This document shows positions 1 through 4,762 of a DNA stretch of 5,749 bases, piece after piece. The position numbers and the translations under genes are program-made. This stretch comes from Candidatus Woesearchaeota archaeon (GTDB lineage Archaea > Nanobdellota > Nanobdellia > Woesearchaeales > DSVV01): positions 1-5,749 of the forward strand of contig JACQSP010000052.1 of the NCBI GenBank assembly GCA_016205905.1. Direction: 5' to 3'. How positions within the stretch are numbered: position 1 is the first letter of the stretch; each line of letters opens with the position of its first letter. A model generated the notes under the pieces. That model searched no databases. It saw nothing but the letters and a program-made list of their open reading frames with translations, and was not told the origin of the DNA.

Positions 1-6
1 AAATTT

Positions 7-112
7 GTCAGCTTTGCTTTTATGTCTCATTAGACATGAAGGGTAGCGAAAACCTATGATAAACTTTGCTATTTTGCAGCGTATTATCTTGTGGGTTTTC
101 GCCAAAGCTGAC
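7..112 (+). repeat. Interrupted inverted repeat forming a compact three-way junction over the start of the membrane-protein gene
   Basis: Bases 7-16 (GTCAGCTTTG) and 46-54 (GCGAAAACC) are the exact complements of two adjacent segments, 103-112 and 94-102. Together they give 19 perfect base pairs. The left arm is interrupted by 29 bases, most of which fold into their own hairpin (17-27 with 32-42, core ATGTCT/AGACAT, loop CATT, two G-T pairs). The junction has almost no unpaired linker: 0, 3 and 0 bases. The inner loop 55-93 carries the annotated ATG at 56. It could be a structured 5' leader that controls translation, or a repeat or mobile-element end lying over the gene start. Complementarity is seen directly; the function is inferred. 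Confidence 0.6.
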
Positions 113-1159
113 TGGCAAACTTTTTACTTACGAAAAACAGGAAGATATAAGTACTTGAGATTTTTATTTTTTTTATTAATTATAGTTACATTAAGTATAC
201 TTATGCTGACGCTATCTGCAAGCTATGTAGCGGCGCAGTCACAGCTCCCCATCAATCTGCAGAAAATAATTGAATACAACACTGCAAACGCACAAGACTT
301 TGCAGTGAAGATCTCATTTTTTATAGCATTTATCGCAGGATTGTTAGGCATTCTGTCTCCATGTATCCTGCCTTTCCTGCCGGCTTATTTCTCGTATACA
401 TTTAAAGAAAAGAAAAATATAACCAAAATGACGCTTGTATTTTTTTTAGGCTTCTCGGCAGTATTTATAATTATGGGAGTAATCGCAGGCTACATAGGAG
501 AGCAGTCTCTTGCGGTTATGCAGCAGGCATGGATTGTCACAATTGCAGGCATATTTATGATCATTCTCGGTGTTATAACAATACGCGGCAAGAAAGTATG
601 CAATTATCTTAATCTTAACAATCGCTTCAGTAGATACTTTAATAAAAGCAATGGAGATTTTCAGGGAACTTTTTTATTTGGAGTGTCATTTGCACTTGGA
701 TGGACAGCTTGTTTAGGCCCAATATTAGCAGGTATCCTTGGCATTGGTGCAATACTTAATAATATGTGGTATTCTGGCTTATTATTATTCTTTTATTCAT
801 TGGGGAATCTTGTGCCGTTATTTGTATTATCAATTTTTTATGATAAGCTGAACCTTTCTCAAAACAAATTTATCATAGGCAGGATTTTTACGTTTAAACT
901 ATTTGGAAAAAATATTCAAATTCATTCCACGAACTTAATATCAGGCATTTTGTTTATTATCCTCGGCATGATTATTATTATATACAAAGGAACCAGCATA
1001 ATTAACAAGCTTGACATTTTTGGGACAAAAAGCTACTTTTATAGCCTTCAAAGTGCGTTTATTGAATGGAAATATGCTAATCTTATTGGCATAGCAGTGT
1101 TTATTTTTTTTATATTGATTATTGGCTACTTTTTAAGAAAAGAACTAGCCTCGGAGTGA
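56..1159 (+). CDS. CcdA/DsbD-type polytopic membrane protein (thiol-disulfide electron transfer)
   Basis: This 367-residue membrane protein belongs to the CcdA/DsbD transmembrane family, whose members pass electrons from cytoplasmic thioredoxin across the membrane to extracytoplasmic thiol proteins. The two signature cysteine motifs are visible: SPCILPFLPAY with C103 and GWTACLGPIL with C219, the expected redox pair. Hydrophobic segments lie near 35-57, 83-104, 126-147, 158-176, 204-228, 239-259, 291-310 and 342-361. The protein is longer than a minimal CcdA of about 220-240 residues. It has an N-terminal extension with a signal-like segment (basic residues to 35, hydrophobic to 57, possible cleavage after VAA at 58-60) and an extra C-terminal helix. 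The start is uncertain. ATG at 56 lies in an inverted-repeat loop and has no clear ribosome site. A TTG at 155, preceded by AGGAAG at 139-144, would give a classic signal peptide. No thioredoxin domain or partner is seen in the window. Confidence 0.88.
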   Translation: MINFAILQRIILWVFAKADWQTFYLRKTGRYKYLRFLFFLLIIVTLSILMLTLSASYVAAQSQLPINLQKIIEYNTANAQDFAVKISFFIAFIAGLLGILSPCILPFLPAYFSYTFKEKKNITKMTLVFFLGFSAVFIIMGVIAGYIGEQSLAVMQQAWIVTIAGIFMIILGVITIRGKKVCNYLNLNNRFSRYFNKSNGDFQGTFLFGVSFALGWTACLGPILAGILGIGAILNNMWYSGLLLFFYSLGNLVPLFVLSIFYDKLNLSQNKFIIGRIFTFKLFGKNIQIHSTNLISGILFIILGMIIIIYKGTSIINKLDIFGTKSYFYSLQSAFIEWKYANLIGIAVFIFFILIIGYFLRKELASE

Positions 1160-1178
1160 ACACTCATTCAAAAATTTA

Positions 1179-1193
1179 GAAAGCTTTGCTTTC
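1179..1193 (+). terminator. Short hairpin downstream of the membrane-protein gene
   Basis: GAAAGC and GCTTTC form a perfect 6-base-pair stem with a TTT loop, 20 bases after the stop codon at 1157-1159. No strong T-run follows directly, so a role in 3'-end formation is only possible. The same core, AGCTTTGCTTT, also occurs at 10-20 after an AAATTT stretch in both places. That suggests a small dispersed motif rather than a dedicated terminator. Confidence 0.3.
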
Positions 1194-1209
1194 CAACTTT
1201 AGTAGGATA

Positions 1210-1303
1210 TATACTAAATGGAATTAGTTTTCGAACAAACTAATTCCATTTGTATATACAAAAGTCCTTGATTTTTGTTCGAAAATTAAGGAATTTTAGT
1301 ATA
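1210..1303. repeat. 94-base two-armed palindrome with two alternative folds
   Basis: The outer ends TATACTAAA (1210-1218) and TTTAGTATA (1295-1303) are exact inverted repeats. Inside them, 1224-1239 pairs with 1274-1289 over 16 positions with one G-T pair. A perfect 14-base palindrome, TTTGTATATACAAA (1249-1262), sits at the centre. The same bases can instead form two separate hairpins. The first is 1208-1214 plus 1216-1230 with 1237-1258: 22 pairs, one bulged T at 1215, loop TCGAAC. The second is 1265-1275 with 1282-1292: 11 pairs including one G-T, loop TGTTCG. The two hairpin loops are complementary to each other. It sits between convergent genes, so it could act as a bidirectional terminator, a cruciform or a repeat element. 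No target duplication is evident. Confidence 0.65.
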
Positions 1304-1314
1304 ACAAAATGCAT

Positions 1315-1322
1315 CAAAAAAC
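1315..1322. repeat. Left copy of 8-base direct repeat CAAAAAAC (putative target-site duplication)
   Basis: CAAAAAAC directly abuts the left terminal inverted repeat of the 1323-1500 element, and the identical octamer directly abuts its right end at 1501-1508. A-rich octamers recur by chance in AT-rich DNA. The exact placement at both outer borders is what makes this read as a target duplication. Confidence 0.55.
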
Positions 1323-1500
1323 GTATGTGTATAGCTTTTTTAATGAGGATGCTATAGCGGTGGACTTTAATATATGTATATATTTAGTTAAAGTCCACGA
1401 ATATAAGCACGGAATTTTATATTTAATTATTAATGTCCGTGCTTATACTTCCTCAAATTTGTTGCAGTGGCACTATCCACTTGGAAAGCTATGCACATAC
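1323..1500. mobile_element. MITE-like non-autonomous element, 178 bases
   Basis: The left end (1323-1338, GTATGTGTATAGCTTT) and the reverse complement of the right end (1485-1500) agree at 15 of 16 positions. The single mismatch, T1330 against G1493, is a wobble pair. The element is bounded on both sides by CAAAAAAC, the pattern left by an insertion with an 8-base target duplication. The interior encodes nothing credible but holds three further hairpins: 1360-1370 with 1388-1398 (11 pairs), 1402-1413 with 1436-1447 (12 pairs) and 1466-1470 with 1477-1481 (5 pairs). Short, non-coding, terminally repeated elements of this kind are moved by a transposase encoded elsewhere; the parent family cannot be named from the ends. 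The site is the terminator region of polB. The main alternative is a structured RNA closed by the 16-base stem. Confidence 0.6.
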
Positions 1501-1508
1501 CAAAAAAC
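1501..1508. repeat. Right copy of 8-base direct repeat CAAAAAAC (putative target-site duplication)
   Basis: This octamer is identical to 1315-1322 and immediately follows the right inverted repeat of the MITE-like element. Removing 1323-1500 and one octamer would restore a continuous AT-rich stretch running from the 1210-1303 palindrome to the polB stop codon. Confidence 0.55.
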
Positions 1509-1512
1509 TAAA
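1502..1512 (-). terminator. T-tract terminator after polB
   Basis: Read on the minus strand, the sequence 12 bases after the polB TGA is TTTAGTTTTTT. Archaeal RNA polymerase commonly terminates at T-rich tracts without needing a hairpin. The six-T run is part of the octamer duplicated by the inserted element, so a second copy lies beyond the element at 1316-1321. Confidence 0.45.
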
Positions 1513-1524
1513 TTATTAAAGAGG

Positions 1525-4047
1525 TCAATAATCAAACAAACTCGTTTGTTTCTTTCCGCTGATTAAGTCGTCAAAGTTTTGGTTAAAAAATACAAGAATG
1601 CTGTCAGCAATTGGCTTTAATTGCTTTTCAGTATAATGCTCATAATCTATTTTTGATTTCAGGTTTTGTATTGGTTCAGGGCCCTTCTCAGTTAATACAT
1701 ATTCTATTATTGTGCTGTCAATCTTATCCAATAATCTTGCGGCTTTTACATGAGGCGGCGTTGTTTTTGTATATTCATTTACTCCTTTTCTCAGTTCTTT
1801 TTTATAGACGAGAAGTTTGTCATACTTGCCTTTTTTCAGGTCTTTGACAAAATTAATGACATATTCGCTGACTTCTTTATTATTAAAGATTCTGTTCAAC
1901 AGCTCGACTTGGAAAACTTTAGCCAGCTCTGTCCAGTCCCTTCTTACAAATTCCATGCCGACAAAATCAAGTTTTTCTGTTATCTTACCTTTTTGTTCAG
2001 TGCTTTCATCTCTTACAACAAGTAATCCTGCATACCTTTTTTTCGCGCCGACATCAACACCCCTTAGTTTAGGCATAATAAATTTTCTGTACACTTTTTC
2101 ATACTGCAATTCCAAGTAGCTTGGCATCTTATACCATTCCTTGACTGTCTTAGCCCAGAATTCAGTTATCTCGTCTTGAATTTTCTTTCCTGTTTTATCT
2201 GCATCCTCAAGTGATTTTGCTTTTGATAACACAAAAATACTGTCAGTATCTCCATAAATTACAGTATAGCCCATCTCTTCAACTTTTTTCGCTGTTTCCT
2301 GCACAATATACCTGCCGTAGCTTGTTATTGCATTTGCCATATCTAAATTAAAAAACCTGCAGACAGGATTGGCAAGGCTTCCGTACAGACTGTTCATCGT
2401 AATCTTAATAGCGTTGCTTGTAATCTTGTCTTTCTTTTTCTTTGCCTTGTCCCGCATTTCCCATAAATATTGAATTATTGACGGCAGAATGCCTGTTTTT
2501 TTAAAAAATCTTGCTTTGTTCGGCGCAACAATCTCTCCCTTTTCGCCTTTTTTTGTACTTGTATCAGTTCCTGAATCAAAAGAATATGGATCAATATTGA
2601 ATGTCCTTATAATACTGGGATACAGGCTTTTAAAATCCAAAACGATGATGTAATCATAAATTCCTGGTGATGATTCACGAACAAAGCCGCCTTTAATTCT
2701 TTCTCCTTTGTCACCATATTTTGAAGTTGGGCATACTATTCCGCGTTTTTTAGTTTCCCTCAAATACATTGAATCTAAGCTGGCAATAGATGCGCTTACC
2801 CTGTCAAGCTGCATTCCAGTTAATGTTGACCTGTGAATGTAAAGCTTAACCAATTCTTTTTTTTCAAGAATATCATAGACCAGCTTGGCATCTTCTAGAT
2901 TGTAGTCTACGACCTTTTGAGGCTCTGTCTTGTAAAGTTTCATGACTTCTGCGCCCCTATTATCGCCTTTAATTAGCTTGCCCCTGCCAAGAATGCTTTG
3001 CGCTGCTGTTTCAAGCTTGTAATCTTCGAGGGCAATAAACGAGCTTCTCATCATGGCCATACCATCTAAAACCTGCCTTCCTGCAATATCAGCTGTGCTC
3101 TCCTTAAAAAAGTCCTGCTGAATTTTTAATGATGATTCCCATTCTGCTCTTCCGAGAACAAAAGGAATTTTATGCACCTTAAATCTTTCCCGAATAACTG
3201 CAAAATCAAAATCAACTACATTCCATCCTGTAATAATGTCAGGATCAAGTTCCTGTATCTGCTCTTTAAAATATTCAAGCATTGCTTTCTCATTGTCGAA
3301 GCACATTGCATTATGTAATTTTACATTATGGAACTTAACTTTTTTATCGTCAAGAACAATAAATACTTTTTTGTAATTGTCTGTGTACAATGAAATGGAA
3401 ATGATTTCTGGAGAAGTTAGATTATTTTCCTTTTTATTACTCTCCTTTTCATTTTTATTATGCTCATTTTGATTGGTACTATTCTTATTAATACAATTCT
3501 CATTAGTCTCAATGTCAATAGAGAGCACCTTTAATTGCGGCTCATACTGCGCAGCATGCGACGCTGATGACTGAGAAACAGGCTCGAAACAAGGGTTTTC
3601 ATAAATTCTATTGACAAAATTGCCTTTTTTATAATCTCCTTTTATCGTTGTTACGCCTTTTATCTCGTTGTCAATCATGAACCTGTAAACAAACCTGACA
3701 TCTGCTTCATAACATTCAATTTTCTCTGCGTCTAATTGTTCCCTCAGCTTTGGAACATCTGACGGAAGGTTTAGAATAATCTTTACAACTTCTTCATCGT
3801 CGAAGTTTTTGATCTTTTCCCCGCCTGTTTTGTCTTTTTCCCTGCCTGTTTTGTCTGTTTCAAATGGAATGTTAAATTTATCAGCAGCTTTCTTTGCCTT
3901 TTCAAATTCGCTTTTTTTAATCCAGAAATATGGCTGGAAATGATTTATTGTAAGAAAACTTTCTCCATTTTCAAGCCTGCCAAATAAATAAATATATGCT
4001 GTATTGTTAATTATTCTGTATGTTGGGTATACGATGAAGGCTTTCAT
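1525..4047 (-). CDS. polB: DNA polymerase II-type family B DNA polymerase with 3'-5' proofreading exonuclease
   Basis: This 840-residue family B DNA polymerase has every catalytic motif intact. Proofreading domain: Exo I DIET (178-181), Exo II NVVDFDF (276-282), Exo III YNLED (382-386). Polymerase domain: motif A DFKSLYPSI (471-479), motif B KITMNSLYG (548-556), motif C YGDTDS (598-603, metal-binding D600 and D602), then KKRYAG (669-674). Several stretches match E. coli Pol II rather than thermococcal PolB, recalled from memory: YEADVR (113-118), TPPHVKAARL (763-772), GPEP (789-792), DYEHY (801-805), and a tail at the position of Pol II's QLGLF. Pol II works in repair and lesion bypass; its role here is inferred. 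It is longer than E. coli Pol II (783). Insertions include a DKTG-type heptapeptide duplication near 65-78 and an Asn/Lys-rich stretch at 182-209. The C-terminal QTSLFDY (834-840) is a probable clamp-binding motif. The start fits the family, and a TATA-like box lies 25 bases upstream. Confidence 0.95.
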   Translation of the reverse strand: MKAFIVYPTYRIINNTAYIYLFGRLENGESFLTINHFQPYFWIKKSEFEKAKKAADKFNIPFETDKTGREKDKTGGEKIKNFDDEEVVKIILNLPSDVPKLREQLDAEKIECYEADVRFVYRFMIDNEIKGVTTIKGDYKKGNFVNRIYENPCFEPVSQSSASHAAQYEPQLKVLSIDIETNENCINKNSTNQNEHNKNEKESNKKENNLTSPEIISISLYTDNYKKVFIVLDDKKVKFHNVKLHNAMCFDNEKAMLEYFKEQIQELDPDIITGWNVVDFDFAVIRERFKVHKIPFVLGRAEWESSLKIQQDFFKESTADIAGRQVLDGMAMMRSSFIALEDYKLETAAQSILGRGKLIKGDNRGAEVMKLYKTEPQKVVDYNLEDAKLVYDILEKKELVKLYIHRSTLTGMQLDRVSASIASLDSMYLRETKKRGIVCPTSKYGDKGERIKGGFVRESSPGIYDYIIVLDFKSLYPSIIRTFNIDPYSFDSGTDTSTKKGEKGEIVAPNKARFFKKTGILPSIIQYLWEMRDKAKKKKDKITSNAIKITMNSLYGSLANPVCRFFNLDMANAITSYGRYIVQETAKKVEEMGYTVIYGDTDSIFVLSKAKSLEDADKTGKKIQDEITEFWAKTVKEWYKMPSYLELQYEKVYRKFIMPKLRGVDVGAKKRYAGLLVVRDESTEQKGKITEKLDFVGMEFVRRDWTELAKVFQVELLNRIFNNKEVSEYVINFVKDLKKGKYDKLLVYKKELRKGVNEYTKTTPPHVKAARLLDKIDSTIIEYVLTEKGPEPIQNLKSKIDYEHYTEKQLKPIADSILVFFNQNFDDLISGKKQTSLFDY
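3421..3504 (-). other. Asn/Lys-rich low-complexity insertion inside polB
   Basis: These bases encode residues 182-209, directly after the Exo I motif DIET. The segment is dominated by Asn, Lys and Glu with no hydrophobic pattern, so it is probably a disordered surface loop between exonuclease strands. The frame is open and the flanking exonuclease motifs are intact, so it need not inactivate proofreading. Confidence 0.7.
3823..3856 (-). repeat. 21-base tandem duplication inside polB
   Basis: GCCTGTTTTGTCT occurs at 3823-3835 and again at 3844-3856, exactly 21 bases apart. In protein this gives two adjacent near-identical heptapeptides, DKTGREK and DKTGGEK (residues 65-78), in the N-terminal domain. 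The frame is preserved. It looks like a recent slippage duplication in a surface loop. Confidence 0.65.
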
Positions 4048-4062
4048 GGCTAGTTCAAGAGT

Positions 4063-4134
4063 TCATGATAATTTATCGTTTGTATATCTTACTGATTTAA
4101 CAATTTTTTCATATTTAATGTTTGCATCTATCAT
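4063..4134 (-). CDS. 23-codon ORF between the nucleotidyltransferase and polB, possible remnant of a partner gene
   Basis: The ATG at 4134-4132 follows the nucleotidyltransferase TAA with no gap. It reads 23 codons (MIDANIKYEKIVKSVRY, then TNDKLS) to a TGA at 4065-4063. The peptide is charged and looks helical. After the TGA the frame stays open through five more codons into the polB ATG, so it is in frame with polB. Proteins of the wHTH/nucleotidyltransferase type are often followed by a HEPN-domain partner starting at or over their stop codon. This could be the truncated N-terminus of such a gene, a genuine small protein, or chance. I do not recognise the peptide with certainty. The likely polB promoter overlaps its 3' end. 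Confidence 0.3.
   Translation of the reverse strand: MIDANIKYEKIVKSVRYTNDKLS
4067..4077 (-). promoter_or_regulatory. TATA-like box for polB
   Basis: On the minus strand this reads GATAAATTATC, centred near 4072. That is 25 bases upstream of the A of the polB ATG at 4047. Archaeal TATA boxes are centred about 26 bases before transcription start, so the mRNA would begin at or next to the start codon (leaderless). No Shine-Dalgarno match precedes the ATG, which agrees. Co-transcription from upstream genes is not excluded. Confidence 0.4.
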
Positions 4135-4716
4135 TTATATCAACTCATAATATGTTTCTATATCATATAAAATAACATTATTTTTTAAAGCTTCCTGTCC
4201 AACATTAGATTTTTTTGCGTTTATCATTTCAATAAATTGTTTATCAGAGAATACCAAGCAATGTAAAGGTAGTGGTAAAATGCCTGTTACCGCAAGCACT
4301 TCTTTCTCAAACTGTTCTTCAATTCCATCAGAGCATATAAACATTAAGTCAATATCTGATGTTTGGTTCTGTGTTTTTTTTGCATATGAACCAAAAAGAA
4401 GCAGCACATAGCATTTTGGTTTTAATGAATTTTTGAAATAACTAAGCATTACTTTAATATTCTTGTTTTTTAATAGCTCCCCTCTGCGTTCATACTCTGC
4501 CTCAAATATAAGTGGATGTATCTTATTGATGAGTTTCAAACGGTTTGAGTTGCCAAACTGCTCAATAGCAATTATTTCTTTTTTTTCGAGCCGTTTAACT
4601 ATGGAATAAGCTGTTTTGTAATCCATTTTCAGCGCTTTAGATATATTAAGAATATTCAATTCTTTAGTTTTGTTATTCAAAAGATATTTTATAATTGTTG
4701 TGTCTTTGTTAATCAT
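4135..4716 (-). CDS. Winged-helix / MNT-type nucleotidyltransferase protein
   Basis: This 193-residue protein has two parts. Residues 1-65 look like a winged helix-turn-helix: an N-terminal helix, a recognition region around ALKMDYKTAYSIVKRLEKK (28-46) and a wing near 50-62. Residues 80-193 are a minimal polymerase-beta-fold nucleotidyltransferase with GSYAKKTQNQTSDIDLMF, supplying the Gly-Ser pair (109-110) and the metal-binding D121 and D123. A third carboxylate is not obvious; the later strand reads LPLHCLVFS. Family members transfer nucleotides to proteins or small molecules, and many MNT proteins are antitoxins of HEPN toxins. The fused DNA-binding domain suggests autoregulation, and a suggestive operator overlaps the start codon. 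No full HEPN partner is present; only a 23-codon ORF follows. GGTGAT at 4723-4728, six bases before the ATG, supports this start. The substrate is unknown. Confidence 0.85.
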   Translation of the reverse strand: MINKDTTIIKYLLNNKTKELNILNISKALKMDYKTAYSIVKRLEKKEIIAIEQFGNSNRLKLINKIHPLIFEAEYERRGELLKNKNIKVMLSYFKNSLKPKCYVLLLFGSYAKKTQNQTSDIDLMFICSDGIEEQFEKEVLAVTGILPLPLHCLVFSDKQFIEMINAKKSNVGQEALKNNVILYDIETYYELI

Positions 4717-4746
4717 GGTAGTATCACCATAATATTATGGTAGTAT
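4715..4746 (-). promoter_or_regulatory. Putative operator: 10-base direct repeats flanking a 16-base palindrome
   Basis: ATGGTAGTAT occurs at 4715-4724 and again at 4737-4746, exactly 22 bases apart (about two helical turns). Between and overlapping them is the perfect palindrome ACCATAATATTATGGT (4726-4741). On the coding strand the downstream repeat ends in the start codon, and the palindrome includes part of the Shine-Dalgarno site and the expected transcription start. A bound repressor would block initiation. The protein's own winged-helix domain is the natural candidate, but that is inference. Confidence 0.55.
4723..4728 (-). promoter_or_regulatory. Shine-Dalgarno site GGTGAT for the nucleotidyltransferase
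   Basis: On the minus strand GGTGAT lies six bases before the ATG at 4716. It matches the archaeal anti-Shine-Dalgarno complement (GGAGGTGATC) over six bases. It fixes this start codon and implies a short transcribed leader, unlike the two apparently leaderless neighbours. Confidence 0.6.
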
Positions 4747-4750
4747 TAAC

Positions 4751-4762
4751 ATATATTTAAAT
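4751..4762 (-). promoter_or_regulatory. TATA-like box for the nucleotidyltransferase, overlapping the upstream stop codon
   Basis: The minus strand reads ATTTAAATATAT here, centred 38-41 bases before the ATG. That predicts a transcription start near 4728-4731 and a leader of about 12-15 bases that just includes GGTGAT. The box overlaps the TAA of the RNase H-like gene (4757-4759). This indicates a promoter of its own despite the tight 40-base gap. Confidence 0.45.

Noticed and set aside
1323..1500. tRNA or other known structured RNA suggested by a cloverleaf-like layout
   Set aside because: The closing stem is 16 pairs, there is no TPsiC-like or anticodon pattern, and exact direct repeats flank it. 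A mobile element explains it better.
1309..1566. 85-codon plus-strand ORF in the convergent interval
   Set aside because: It runs through both arms of the inverted repeats and over the 3' end of polB. The product shows no domain, and its composition follows the palindromes.
1611..2119. Three overlapping plus-strand ORFs of 78-100 codons
   Set aside because: They lie opposite the well-supported polymerase coding sequence, have no recognisable domain, and are shadows of its reading frame.
1525..4047. Intein or frameshift in polB, suspected because it is longer than E. coli Pol II
   Set aside because: All exonuclease and polymerase motifs are continuous in one frame. The extra length comes from short insertions, with no intein splice motifs.
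4135..4716. Complete MNT/HEPN toxin-antitoxin pair
   Set aside because: Only the nucleotidyltransferase half is present. No HEPN-sized ORF lies on either side, only a 23-codon fragment.
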